In this document: positions 37,560 through 50,878 of the stretch, in pieces | How positions within the stretch are numbered: the stretch's first letter is position 1 | Layout of the letters: each line of letters starts with the position of its first letter | Assembly: GCA_902600225.1 (NCBI GenBank) | Contig: CACKIH010000008.1 | Span: forward strand, 1 to 54,602 | From: an uncultured Alphaproteobacteria bacterium | GTDB lineage: Bacteria; Pseudomonadota; Alphaproteobacteria; HIMB59; GCA-002718135 | Direction of reading: 5' to 3' | Length of the DNA: 54,602 nucleotides | The notes under the pieces: generated by a model | Databases searched by the model: none | What the model saw: only the letters and a program-made list of their open reading frames with translations | Told to the model about the DNA's origin: nothing | Program-made: the position numbers and the translations under genes

Positions 37560-37874
37560 TTAATTATTTGAACTAACAAGCTTAATATTTTTATCTTGAT
37601 TTGAAAGTTCTTTCATTTTTACAATAATAGGAACATTATTGTTTTGAGTTTTATAAAAATACAATTCATATAGTGTTTTTAAATATGAGCTATTTTGATG
37701 AGCAGCTAGTTCAATCTTATTGATTTTTAAGTTTTCTGAAATCTTAGAAATATTCATTTTCAGATTAAGATTATTTTTTTCGATTTCTCTTGTATTGTTA
37801 GCAATAAAAATCATTGAAAAAACCAGTATTAAATTAAGAATTAAAAAGAATATAATTGATTTAGTATACTTCAT
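37560..37874 (-). CDS. ftsL: Cell division protein FtsL (by architecture and position)
   Basis: 104 residues: short basic start, one membrane segment (about 6-25) and a helical periplasmic domain likely to form a coiled coil. Sequence similarity in FtsL is too weak to recognise by eye. The call rests on length, topology and its place between rsmH and ftsI, where ftsL occurs in proteobacteria. It would recruit and activate FtsWI. Confidence 0.75.
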   Translation of the reverse strand: MKYTKSIIFFLILNLILVFSMIFIANNTREIEKNNLNLKMNISKISENLKINKIELAAHQNSSYLKTLYELYFYKTQNNNVPIIVKMKELSNQDKNIKLVSSNN

Positions 37875-37876
37875 TA

Positions 37877-38815
37877 TTAAATTTTCTGAGCTACCCGAAG
37901 TTTTGCTGATCTAGATCTGGGATTTTCTAAAATCTCAGAAGCTGATGGCAATATTGGTTTTTTGGTGATTATTTTAAGTTGAGTTGCCAGTTTATCAGGT
38001 AACTCCGGGTAGTGGCGGGAGGAACGCCATCGTTTACCACTATTGTGGTTAAAAAAATCTTTCACAATTCTATCTTCTAGACTTTGGAAAGAAACTACTA
38101 AAATTAAACCATCTTTATTTAAAATCTTTAAAGTTTTTTCTAGACTCGTCTTTAGTTCATTTAGCTCATCATTTACATAAATTCTAATTGCCTGAAATGT
38201 TTTTGTAGCTGGATGAATCTTATTTTTTAATTGATTCTTTTTTGGTAAACATTTTTTTATAATGTTTGATAATTCTATCGTGTCATTAATAAATTTTATT
38301 TTTCTGTTTTTTACTATTTCCTTTGCAATAACTCTTGAATAACGTTCTTCTCCATATTGATAAATTATGTCAGCTAAATTTTTTTCTTCATAATTATTAA
38401 TTATATCATAAGCATTTTTATCTGAAGCACCCATTCGCATATCAAGTGGTCCAGATTTATTGAATGAAAAACCTCTTTGCGCATTATCTATTTGATTTGA
38501 GCTTGTACCTATATCAAAAAGAATTATGTCAAATTTTTTATCTTTAAACTTTGTATTATTTACTATTTCATCAATTTTACTAAATTTATCGTTTATTAGA
38601 ATAAAATTTGAAAATTTAGATTTTATTTCTTTTGCAAATATTTTTGAAATTGGATCTCTATCTATTGCTAACAAAAGATTTACATTAAATTTTTCAAGAA
38701 TAGTTTTTGAATAACCGCCACCACCAAAAGTTGCATCTATTACATTTATTGATTTTTTTAATGGTAGAAATGATATTATTTCATTAACCATTACTGAATT
38801 ATGTAAATTTTCCAT
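37877..38815 (-). CDS. rsmH: 16S rRNA m4C1402 methyltransferase RsmH
   Basis: 312-residue SAM-dependent methyltransferase (formerly MraW). Motifs: HNSVMVNEIISFLP at the start, INVIDATFGGGGYSKTIL (SAM loop), DIGTSSNQIDNAQRGFSF, GPLDMRMG, RIYVNDELNEL and VVSFQSLEDRIVK. It N4-methylates C1402 in the ribosomal P site. The gene is second in the dcw cluster, 1 base after mraZ. Confidence 0.95.
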   Translation of the reverse strand: MENLHNSVMVNEIISFLPLKKSINVIDATFGGGGYSKTILEKFNVNLLLAIDRDPISKIFAKEIKSKFSNFILINDKFSKIDEIVNNTKFKDKKFDIILFDIGTSSNQIDNAQRGFSFNKSGPLDMRMGASDKNAYDIINNYEEKNLADIIYQYGEERYSRVIAKEIVKNRKIKFINDTIELSNIIKKCLPKKNQLKNKIHPATKTFQAIRIYVNDELNELKTSLEKTLKILNKDGLILVVSFQSLEDRIVKDFFNHNSGKRWRSSRHYPELPDKLATQLKIITKKPILPSASEILENPRSRSAKLRVAQKI

Positions 38816-38816
38816 A

Positions 38817-39278
38817 TTATTTTTGCTGTGTTAACATCATACGTAATGATTTTTTTTCTTTTAAAAGACGTCTTCTTGAATCTTCAGTATTTTTTAAACC
38901 TTGTTTAGGTTCCCATATCTGAAAAAAATGTCCTTGACCGAAAAAAGCTGCCTCTGTTTTTATACCTGCATATAATTTTAATTCTTCTGGAATTAAAAAT
39001 CTTCCTTCTTTATCAACATTAGTTGTAATTATCTCAGAAAATATTGATGTGGAGAAATCATCATAATCTTCCGAAAAAAAATCTAGGTTGTTAATCCTTT
39101 TTGCGATTTCTTTTAGTCGTCCAACACCACATCCTTCAATGGATGATGATTTAATAGATTTGTATAAAATAATTTCATTTCTGTTAGTTTTAGGAAGAGC
39201 ATTTCTAAAACTAGATGGGAGAGAAATCCTTCCCTTTTTATCTATTTTATTAAAATATTTAGATACAAATAAATCCAT
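38817..39278 (-). CDS. mraZ: Transcriptional regulator MraZ
   Basis: 153 residues with two MraZ/AbrB-like half-domains (about 5-50 and 80-125), each with a D-K-G-R-x-x-L/I-P motif: KIDKKGRISLPSSFRN and NVDKEGRFLIPEELK. MraZ forms ring-shaped oligomers and in studied species represses or activates the dcw cluster through TGGGN-type repeats. Four such repeats lie immediately upstream, so autoregulation of the whole cluster is likely. First gene of the cluster. Confidence 0.93.
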   Translation of the reverse strand: MDLFVSKYFNKIDKKGRISLPSSFRNALPKTNRNEIILYKSIKSSSIEGCGVGRLKEIAKRINNLDFFSEDYDDFSTSIFSEIITTNVDKEGRFLIPEELKLYAGIKTEAAFFGQGHFFQIWEPKQGLKNTEDSRRRLLKEKKSLRMMLTQQK

Positions 39279-39284
39279 CTTAAA

Positions 39285-39319
39285 TGGGTTATCATGGGAT
39301 TATTTGGGCGTCAATGGGT
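39285..39319 (+). promoter_or_regulatory. MraZ operator: four TGGG boxes at 10-base spacing
   Basis: TGGGT, TGGGA, TGGGC and TGGGT start at 39285, 39295, 39305 and 39315, exactly one helical turn apart, 6-40 bases before the mraZ ATG. This matches the TGGGN-N5 repeats bound by MraZ in other bacteria. The boxes read on the strand opposite to mraZ. A weak promoter (TTGAGA at 39357-39352, TATGAA at 39335-39330, 16-base spacer) would start transcription just before them, placing the operator in the 5' leader. Confidence 0.8.
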
Positions 39320-39365
39320 ATATGAATTATTCATAAATGTTCTTTGTATGTTCTCAATTAATTCA

Positions 39366-39700
39366 AAGATGGTGCATAAGCCGGGTTCTGTAATTTAATA
39401 AAATTGATGATCATTAATCTAGAACAAATGTCACCATTTGTTTCAAGCAGTCTACCCGAATAGCTCAGCTGGAACTGATTGCCATTCCTATTTGACCTTG
39501 CTCCAAAAAGGGTTTGCAAAGCCTTTTTTGTTACCAAAAAAGCGGTAAGCTCTTACCTTACCTTTTCACCCTTACCTTTTCAGGCGGTATATTTTCTGTT
39601 GCACTTTCCCTAAGCTTTCACTTGCCAGGTGTTACCTGGTTTTTGTTCCAGTGGAGCCCGGACTTTCCTCTTGATTTCTCAAGCGATCATCGCACCATCA
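39366..39700 (-). ncRNA. rnpB: RNase P RNA (bacterial type A)
   Basis: On the minus strand the transcript begins GATGGTGCG and ends ...GCACCATC, which pair as helix P1. Universally conserved elements are present: GAGGAAAGTCCGGGCTCC (39671-39654), GGGAAAGTGCAACAGAAA, and at the 3' end ACAGAACCCGGCTTA. The length is about 335 bases. It is the catalytic RNA that matures tRNA 5' ends. It is followed 87 bases later by mraZ with no clear terminator between, so some transcripts may enter the dcw cluster. Ends are accurate to a few bases. Confidence 0.95.
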
Positions 39701-39706
39701 AATAGC

Positions 39707-39734
39707 CTAATAAATCTATTTAATTTTTCGTCAA
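39707..39734 (-). promoter_or_regulatory. Likely rnpB promoter
   Basis: TTGACG (39734-39729) and TATTAG (39712-39707) with a 16-base spacer predict a start at about 39700, which is where the RNase P P1 helix begins. The -35 lies in the last codons of the amidase gene. Confidence 0.5.
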
Positions 39735-40466
39735 TAAATTTTTAAACAAATGATTGATTATATTAGTATAAATAGTTTCTTGATTTACATAAGTTAATTC
39801 ACTTACATATCTACTTTTATAAGCGGAAATTAATCTATTATATTGTTTAAAACTTTTATAAACTTGACGGGTATCATATCCAATTAGTGAGAGTGCAAAA
39901 ATTATAATTCTTTTTTTAGATCTAATATTGTATTTACTAAACCAACCTTCAATTATTTTTCTATCTTTTTTTGTTATATTTTGAAAGTTTAAGATAATTT
40001 TTTCATTCCTTAATAATTTCCAAGGAAAATATTTGCCAGGATCCTTTTTTCTAAATGGCGCTATATCAGAATGTGCTAAAATATTTTTTTTATTAATCTT
40101 ATATTTATCTTTTATTTTTAGGATTAACTTTTTTAATGAAAATATCATTTTAGGTGAAAATTTGTTATTTTTTCCAAACGGATTATAATCAAGTTCAATT
40201 CCTATTGAAAAAGAGTTTATATCAACAGTATCTTGCCAGTATGATTCGCCTGCATGCCATGCTCTGAATTTTTCATCTACTAAACAATAAATTACGCCAT
40301 CTTGAGAGATTAAATAATGTGCGCTTACTTTTTTCTCCTTTGTGCATAAATATGTAATAGCTTCTTTAGTATTTCTTAATGCGGTATAATGAATTATTAT
40401 AAGCCGTATTTTAGATTTATTTCTTGAATTGTAATTAGGAGATTTATATTTCGTTATATATTTCAT
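39720..40466 (-). CDS. N-acetylmuramoyl-L-alanine amidase, AmiD/AmpD family
   Basis: 248 residues: Amidase_2 domain (about 15-160) with Zn ligands His26 (LIIIHYTAL) and the AHSDIAPFRKKDPGKYFPW motif, SAHYLI and RAWHAGES in between, then a C-terminal helical domain (about 165-225) resembling a peptidoglycan-binding fold. It cleaves the MurNAc-L-Ala bond. No signal peptide is visible, which favours a cytoplasmic AmpD-like recycling role, although the extra C-terminal domain is more like AmiD. It is divergent from bamD across 33 bases. Confidence 0.87.
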   Translation of the reverse strand: MKYITKYKSPNYNSRNKSKIRLIIIHYTALRNTKEAITYLCTKEKKVSAHYLISQDGVIYCLVDEKFRAWHAGESYWQDTVDINSFSIGIELDYNPFGKNNKFSPKMIFSLKKLILKIKDKYKINKKNILAHSDIAPFRKKDPGKYFPWKLLRNEKIILNFQNITKKDRKIIEGWFSKYNIRSKKRIIIFALSLIGYDTRQVYKSFKQYNRLISAYKSRYVSELTYVNQETIYTNIINHLFKNLLTKN

Positions 40467-40499
40467 TCAAATTTCTAAATTAAAATATATAAATAAGTT

Positions 40500-45529
<5,030 letters not shown>

Positions 45530-45608
45530 TTTTTTGCTATAATAGAGATATATATAATGTAATTTATAAACTATATTAAATAATAGTTTAGATATTAGTG
45601 ATTAGTCT

Positions 45609-46394
45609 ATGAGTAAAAAAATTATAATTCTATTTTTTCTATTTTTCAGTTTATTATCCTATAAAGTAGTTGCTAGTGAGGCTGATCAGGTAAATACTGA
45701 TTCTGAGGATTTTGAAACAACCACCATAGAAGATGAAATATATGATCCTTTTGAACCAGTAAATAGAGCTATATTTAGTTTTAATAATGTAGCTGATAGA
45801 ATTGTTTTAGAACCAATTGCAAAAGGTTACAAAAAATTACCTTCTCCAATACAAAGTGGATTTAATAATTTTTTAAGTAATTTAAGAACTCCATTAGTTG
45901 TTGTTAATCAATTATTACAAGGTCAAGCTGAAAATGCTTTTCAATCTTCAGGAAGATTTGTTGTTAACAGTACCGTAGGTGTATTTGGATTATTTGATGT
46001 TGCTGAAAAGATTGGACTTGAAGAAAAAGAAGAAGATTATGGACAAACACTTGCAACTTGGGGTGTTGGAGATGGTTTTTATATAGTACTTCCATTATTT
46101 GGACCTTCAAATCTAAGAGACACATCAGGCATGGTATTAACAATGTTAACAGATCCAATTAATGCATATGCAGTAAGTGAAGGAGAAGCTTGGCTAGTGC
46201 CAATGAGAACTGCAGTTAATGCAGTTGATACAAGGTCACAAATAATTGATGAAGTTAATGCATTAAGAGATAATTCAGTAGATTATTATGCAGCAGTAAG
46301 AAGTTCTTATTATCAAAACCGAAAGGCAGCAATAAATAATGTGGATGACTCAGAGTTAACACCCCTACCTCTTATTAGCATTGAATTCGAATAA
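45609..46394 (+). CDS. mlaA: MlaA/VacJ family outer-membrane phospholipid protein
   Basis: 261 residues. A signal peptide (about 1-23) is followed by the VacJ domain: IYDPFEPVNRAIFSFNNVAD, NFLSNLRTPLVVVNQLLQG, RFVVNSTVGVFGLFDVA, and DYGQTLATWGVG with YIVLPLFGPSNLRDT. It removes misplaced phospholipids from the outer leaflet of the outer membrane. The signal lacks the lipobox cysteine usual for MlaA. Directly followed by mlaC (one-base overlap). The promoter region before it (45530-45608) has a TATAAT at about 45539. Confidence 0.92.
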   Translation: MSKKIIILFFLFFSLLSYKVVASEADQVNTDSEDFETTTIEDEIYDPFEPVNRAIFSFNNVADRIVLEPIAKGYKKLPSPIQSGFNNFLSNLRTPLVVVNQLLQGQAENAFQSSGRFVVNSTVGVFGLFDVAEKIGLEEKEEDYGQTLATWGVGDGFYIVLPLFGPSNLRDTSGMVLTMLTDPINAYAVSEGEAWLVPMRTAVNAVDTRSQIIDEVNALRDNSVDYYAAVRSSYYQNRKAAINNVDDSELTPLPLISIEFE

Positions 46395-46996
46395 TGAAGT
46401 TAAAGTTAATTGTAATTTTTTTTATAATCTTTTTTTCAAAAAATTTATATTCTGGTGAAACTTCAGAATGGCTTAAAAGAGAAATAGATATTATTCTAGA
46501 AGCTTATAAAAATCAAAATCTCTCGAATGAAACGAGATTTCTTCTAATTGAAAAAACAATAAACAATAATTTTGCAGGTACAGGTATTGCTAAATTTGTT
46601 GCAGGAGAAGCTTGGAAAAAATCAGATAAAAATACAAAAAAGATCTACATCGATAATTTTAAAAGACATTTAGCTTTAAATATCGCTTCAATGATGCAAG
46701 GATATTCAGACCAAACCTATGAATTAACAAAATCAAAATACGATCAAAAAAATCAAGTTACTCTAATTGATATGGAAATCTTTTCAGATACTGGTTCAGT
46801 TGTTGTAACATGGCGTGTAAAAGAATCAAAAGATAGATTTTTTGTTATTGATTTAATCGTTGCTGATATTTCATTAGTAGTAACAAAAAGATCAGAGTTC
46901 AACTCAATGTTAAAAAAAGTCGATAATGATCTTTCAAAATTTAATGAAGTTTTATTTGATCAAAATCAAATAAGTTATGAAAAAATTACAGAGTAA
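46394..46996 (+). CDS. mlaC: Periplasmic phospholipid-shuttle protein MlaC
   Basis: 200 residues: signal peptide (about 1-20), then the MlaC/Ttg2D fold (ETRFLLIEKTINNNFAGTGIAKFVAG, WKKSDKNTKKIYIDNFKRHL, and VTWRVKESKDRFFVIDLIVADISLV). It ferries phospholipids across the periplasm between MlaA and the inner-membrane MlaFEDB transporter. It forms a two-gene unit with mlaA. The transporter genes are not in this window. Confidence 0.9.
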   Translation: MKLKLIVIFFIIFFSKNLYSGETSEWLKREIDIILEAYKNQNLSNETRFLLIEKTINNNFAGTGIAKFVAGEAWKKSDKNTKKIYIDNFKRHLALNIASMMQGYSDQTYELTKSKYDQKNQVTLIDMEIFSDTGSVVVTWRVKESKDRFFVIDLIVADISLVVTKRSEFNSMLKKVDNDLSKFNEVLFDQNQISYEKITE

Positions 46997-47032
46997 AATC
47001 ATATAAATTTCTTATTTGTAATTATGATTTTA
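46994..47032. terminator. Possible bidirectional terminator between mlaC and the dehydrogenase gene
   Basis: TAAAATCAT (46994-47002) and ATGATTTTA (47024-47032) are perfect inverted arms separated by 21 bases, spanning the stop codons of the convergent genes. The stem is AT-only apart from one pair and the loop is long, so it is weak as a terminator. Confidence 0.3.
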
Positions 47033-48146
47033 GATTTGTTATTTCTTCTTCAGTTAAAATTTCAGGCTGATCGGGAGTAGTAGATAGTTGATAAGATCTA
47101 TTTTCTTCAGCGGATTTTATAATTCCATCCATAATCTCGAGAACATGAAGAGATAATTCAAGAGAACATCTTGCTTTTCGTTTATGAGATATAGAATCAA
47201 TCATTTCTGAAAGACCTATTCCCCTGTAATTTGCTTTTTTATTACCATCCCCATCACTTTTATTTGGAATACCTAACAACATACTATCATTATTTATAGT
47301 TTCCCAATCACTATCTTTTTTTGAAATTAATAAATCACCACTAAAAAAATTTGGATCAGGAACTATCATTGAGCCATCAAGTCCATAGAGTTCAATTGTA
47401 GAGTGATTATTTTTCCAAACATCCCAAGTGCAAAAAAACTGAACTTTTGCTTTGTTTTGAAACTCTAAAGAGCCCATAAGAGTTGTTGGTGTTTCAACTT
47501 TAATTTTATCACCGTATCTTGGTTGACTAGTTATTGTTCTTTCATTTGTAGCAGTGCCACTAATTGCATTTATTTGCTTTACTGGTCCAATTAGGTTTAC
47601 TAATTGAGTAATATAATAAACACCAACATCAAAAACAGGTCCAGCTCCAGGTTTAAAGAAAAAATCTGGATTGGGGTGCCAATGCTCCATTCCATGAGAC
47701 ATTAAATTAAAAGTTCCTAGAACAATTTTACCTATTTTATTTTCTTCAATTAATTTTCTAGCTCTTTGCCCTGCTGCTCCTAAAAATGTATCTGGTGCAC
47801 AACCAACATATAAACCTTTTTCATTTGCTAGTTTTTGTATTTCTAGACCTTCTCGGAAATTCATTGCCAATGGTTTTTCACTAAAACAATGTTTTCCACT
47901 AAGAAGTGATTTTGTAATAATTTCTTTATGGGCTGCAGGAATTGTTAAATTAATTACTAAATCAATTTCATTATTTTCTACAATTTCTTCAACAGATAAA
48001 GCTTTAACATTATATTTAGATGCAGCATTAGATGCGGCTTTTTTATTAATATCAGCACAAGCAACTATCTTAAAATTGTTGAATATTTTTTGACATTCAA
48101 AATATGTCTCAGAAATATTTCCACAACCTACAATTCCAATATTCAT
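47022..48146 (-). CDS. Gfo/Idh/MocA family sugar dehydrogenase
   Basis: 374 residues. The N-terminal Rossmann fold starts NIGIVGCGNISETYFEC (2-18), followed by the cofactor-side SEKPLAMN (EKP motif, about residue 92). The C-terminal alpha/beta domain contains GAGPVFDVGVYYITQLVNL, with the catalytic Asp and Tyr/His-type pattern GxxxDxGxY. It oxidises or reduces a sugar, sugar acid or inositol-like ring with NAD(P). The exact substrate cannot be read. It overlaps the isomerase gene by one base, at the end of the sugar operon. Confidence 0.88.
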   Translation of the reverse strand: MNIGIVGCGNISETYFECQKIFNNFKIVACADINKKAASNAASKYNVKALSVEEIVENNEIDLVINLTIPAAHKEIITKSLLSGKHCFSEKPLAMNFREGLEIQKLANEKGLYVGCAPDTFLGAAGQRARKLIEENKIGKIVLGTFNLMSHGMEHWHPNPDFFFKPGAGPVFDVGVYYITQLVNLIGPVKQINAISGTATNERTITSQPRYGDKIKVETPTTLMGSLEFQNKAKVQFFCTWDVWKNNHSTIELYGLDGSMIVPDPNFFSGDLLISKKDSDWETINNDSMLLGIPNKSDGDGNKKANYRGIGLSEMIDSISHKRKARCSLELSLHVLEIMDGIIKSAEENRSYQLSTTPDQPEILTEEEITNLKS

Positions 48147-48919
48147 TAAATTGATTCTAAATATTCTAAAGATTTAGTTGTGTATTCTTTATAATCTTTT
48201 GGATCATCATGTTCTAAAATAAATACCTCACATGGTGTTTTTTTAACCTCTGAAATTAGTGTTGGCCAATCAATGAAACCTTCTCCTACTGCAGATTGCT
48301 GATCATGTTCTAATAAATTTTTAGTTTGATCATAGAAATCTTTCAAGTGACAACCTATAATTTTATTTTTATATTTTTGTATCCAGGGAACAGGATTTAC
48401 ACCACCTGCAATTGTCCACCCTAAGTCAATTTCTAGTTTTAAATTTTCATTGTGATCCATCATACATTCTATAGGTAACTTCCCACTTGGCAGCGCCTTA
48501 AATTCATAAGAGTGATTATGATAACCAAGTGTTAATCCTGCATCTTCAAAAATACTAACACTTGAAGATAATTTTCTTCCAAAATCCATCCATTCTTCCT
48601 CATTCATATCAAATGTGTTTTTAAACTCAGCATCTTTTCTTGCTGGAGGAGCTGGTACAATAATATGTTTGATATTCATTTTTTTTGCACGATCAATGAT
48701 ATCACTTGTATCACTTAGAGATTCAAAACCAACATGAGTTGACTTAGATGTAATATTTGATTGATCCATCATCAATTTAAATTCATCAATATTCATTGAT
48801 TCTAAACCAAAAAGTTCAATATTAACAATACCTGAGTCTGATAAAAATTTCAGTATTGGTTCATATGGTTGAAAGTGTCTAGTAGTATATAGTTGCATTG
48901 AAACATCTTGTGTATTCAT
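48146..48919 (-). CDS. Sugar phosphate isomerase/epimerase-like TIM barrel
   Basis: 257 residues from ATG 48919 (one base after the ATPase gene stop; a longer start inside that gene is rejected). AP-endonuclease-2-like TIM barrel: LTLGYHNHSYEF, KLEIDLGWTIAGGVNPVPWI, IIGCHLKDFYD and EVFILEHDDP supply the Glu/Asp/His metal ligands typical of xylose-isomerase-like epimerases and of inositol or keto-sugar isomerases. Pairing with a Gfo/Idh dehydrogenase is common in pathways that act on keto-sugars or 3-keto-glycosides. Confidence 0.85.
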   Translation of the reverse strand: MNTQDVSMQLYTTRHFQPYEPILKFLSDSGIVNIELFGLESMNIDEFKLMMDQSNITSKSTHVGFESLSDTSDIIDRAKKMNIKHIIVPAPPARKDAEFKNTFDMNEEEWMDFGRKLSSSVSIFEDAGLTLGYHNHSYEFKALPSGKLPIECMMDHNENLKLEIDLGWTIAGGVNPVPWIQKYKNKIIGCHLKDFYDQTKNLLEHDQQSAVGEGFIDWPTLISEVKKTPCEVFILEHDDPKDYKEYTTKSLEYLESI

Positions 48920-48920
48920 A

Positions 48921-49994
48921 TTAAATTCTCTCCTCAGAATTGCTATCAAATATTGAAGATTTATTTATATCAAAGGAGATAATGATTTCATCATTTAAAT
49001 TAAAATTTGAGCTTCCTTCAAGTCTAATAGATATTGGATTACCCTCAATACTAGTCCAAACAAGAGTATCTGCACCCATAGGCTCAACTAATTCAACTTT
49101 ACAACTAATAGAATTTTCATTTTTTTCTATGTTTATATTTTCAGGTCTTATTCCAAATATGACCTCTTGATCATTCATCAAATTATTTATATTTTCATAT
49201 TTAGAAATATCAATTTGCTTTTTACCAACAATTATTTTTTGACTTGATTTATCAAAATTAGCTTTTAGAAAATTCATACTAGGAGATCCAATAAAACCAG
49301 CAACAAATAAATTGGCAGGCTTATTATAAATTTGCTTTGGAGTATCTAATTGTTGTATTAATCCATCTTTCATAACTGATATTCGGTCTGCAAGAGTCAT
49401 AGCTTCTATTTGATCATGAGTAACATAAATCATAGTATTTGATAGGTCTCTATGAAGTTTTTTAATTTCATAACGTAGTTCAGCTCTTAATTTTGCGTCA
49501 AGATTACTTAAAGGTTCGTCAAATAAAAAAACTTTTGCATCTCTAACCAGAGCTCTACCAATAGCAACACGCTGCCTTTGACCACCAGAAAGTTGAGAAG
49601 GTTTTCTTTTAAGTAATTCATTGATTTGTAGAAGATTTGCAGCTTTTTTAATTTTTTCATTGATTAAATCTTTTGCTGTACCCATCATTCTTAAGCCAAA
49701 TGATAAATTTTTTTCAACAGTCATACTTGGGTACAATGCATATGATTGGAATACCATTCCTATGTGTCTATCTTTTGGCTCTTTCCATGTTACGTTATCA
49801 TCTTCAATCCAAATCTGTCCATCAGTCAAATCTAAAAGACCAGCTATACAATTTAATAAAGTGGTCTTTCCACAGCCTGAAGGACCAAGCAAAACCATGA
49901 ATTCACCTTCTTTAATATCTAGACTTAAATCATTTAATATTTCAGTTTTTCCATAACTGAAGGATATATTTTTTACTTCAACACTATTTTTCAT
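48921..49994 (-). CDS. Sugar ABC transporter ATPase (UgpC/MsmK family)
   Basis: 357 residues from ATG 49994, which follows the upstream permease stop by 2 bases. Walker A LLGPSGCGKTT (35-45), Q-loop MVFQSYALYPSM, signature LSGGQRQRVAIGRAL, Walker B VFLFDEPLSNLDAKL, and the H-loop VTHDQIEAMTL. A C-terminal regulatory TOBE/OB region (about 240-357) is typical of CUT1 transporter ATPases that can serve several sugar systems. Powers the importer encoded by the next genes. Confidence 0.95.
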   Translation of the reverse strand: MKNSVEVKNISFSYGKTEILNDLSLDIKEGEFMVLLGPSGCGKTTLLNCIAGLLDLTDGQIWIEDDNVTWKEPKDRHIGMVFQSYALYPSMTVEKNLSFGLRMMGTAKDLINEKIKKAANLLQINELLKRKPSQLSGGQRQRVAIGRALVRDAKVFLFDEPLSNLDAKLRAELRYEIKKLHRDLSNTMIYVTHDQIEAMTLADRISVMKDGLIQQLDTPKQIYNKPANLFVAGFIGSPSMNFLKANFDKSSQKIIVGKKQIDISKYENINNLMNDQEVIFGIRPENINIEKNENSISCKVELVEPMGADTLVWTSIEGNPISIRLEGSSNFNLNDEIIISFDINKSSIFDSNSEERI

Positions 49995-49996
49995 AC

Positions 49997-50878
49997 TCAC
50001 CCTTTTATTGCCCCAGCTGCTATTCCACGCACAAACCATCTTCCAGAAATAAAGTATACAAAAAGAGGCACTAGAGAAGTTAAAATCGTTGCTGACATAT
50101 CTACGTTATACTCGGCAACACCATAATCTACTTGCACAATATTATTTAATTGAACTGTCATTGGTTGGTTGTCTCTTCCTGCAAAAACTAATCCTAGAAG
50201 AAAATCATTCCAAATTCCTGTAACTTGAAGAATGACAGCTACGATAGTTATAGGAGTAGACATTGGAATAATTACGTAGAAAAATATTTTTATAAAATTA
50301 CCACCATCTATTCTGGCAGCCTTAAATAGATCTATTGGAAGACTTGCGTAAAAATTTCTGAAGATAAGTGTTAGAATTGGCATGCCAAAAATAGTATGCA
50401 CAAGAATAATACCTGGTAGTGAAGAATAAATACCTAAAAAATCTTCTATTTTTAACAGTGGGTACACCATTACTTGATAAGGAATGAAGGCACCAAACAT
50501 GCAAAGCCCAAAAAAGAAATATGCTCCCTTAAAACGCCAAAAAGCTAATGCATATCCATTTAATGCACTTAAAGCTACGGATACAATTACACTGGGCACA
50601 GTTATCTTTATGGAATTAAAAAAACCTGGTTTCAATCCCTCACATACAAATCCTGTACAGGCTTGAGACCAAGCTTTTGGCCAAGCATAAAAACTAAGTT
50701 CTTTTGGTAGATTTAAAATATTAGCAGCTCTTATTTCATCCATATCTTTAAGAGAAGTAATGATCATTACATAAAGAGGCATTAAAAAAAATAATGCACA
50801 CATAATTATAAAACAATACAAACCTATTCTTCCAACTGTAAGGTGTTTTGGTCGAGGACCTTTAGGGATAGCAGACAT
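49997..50878 (-). CDS. Sugar ABC transporter permease (MalG type)
   Basis: 293 residues, six membrane segments. The EAA loop FKAARIDGGNFIKIFFYVIIP (ending in IIPMSTP) is the contact with the ATPase. The family-typical start (FIIMCALFFLMPLYVMIITSL) and end (YFISGRWFVRGIAAGAIKG) are present. It forms the inner-membrane channel with the MalF-type partner, whose stop overlaps this start (TAATG). Confidence 0.94.
   Translation of the reverse strand: MSAIPKGPRPKHLTVGRIGLYCFIIMCALFFLMPLYVMIITSLKDMDEIRAANILNLPKELSFYAWPKAWSQACTGFVCEGLKPGFFNSIKITVPSVIVSVALSALNGYALAFWRFKGAYFFFGLCMFGAFIPYQVMVYPLLKIEDFLGIYSSLPGIILVHTIFGMPILTLIFRNFYASLPIDLFKAARIDGGNFIKIFFYVIIPMSTPITIVAVILQVTGIWNDFLLGLVFAGRDNQPMTVQLNNIVQVDYGVAEYNVDMSATILTSLVPLFVYFISGRWFVRGIAAGAIKG

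Noticed and set aside
39285-39319. Short CRISPR-like array
   Set aside because: The repeat is only four to five bases with five-base spacers. It fits MraZ boxes upstream of mraZ and there are no cas genes.
39455-39490. tRNA-like stretch (GAATAGCTCAGCTGG)
   Set aside because: It resembles a tRNA D-arm on the plus strand but lies inside RNase P RNA read on the minus strand, and there is no acceptor stem, anticodon arm or T-loop around it.
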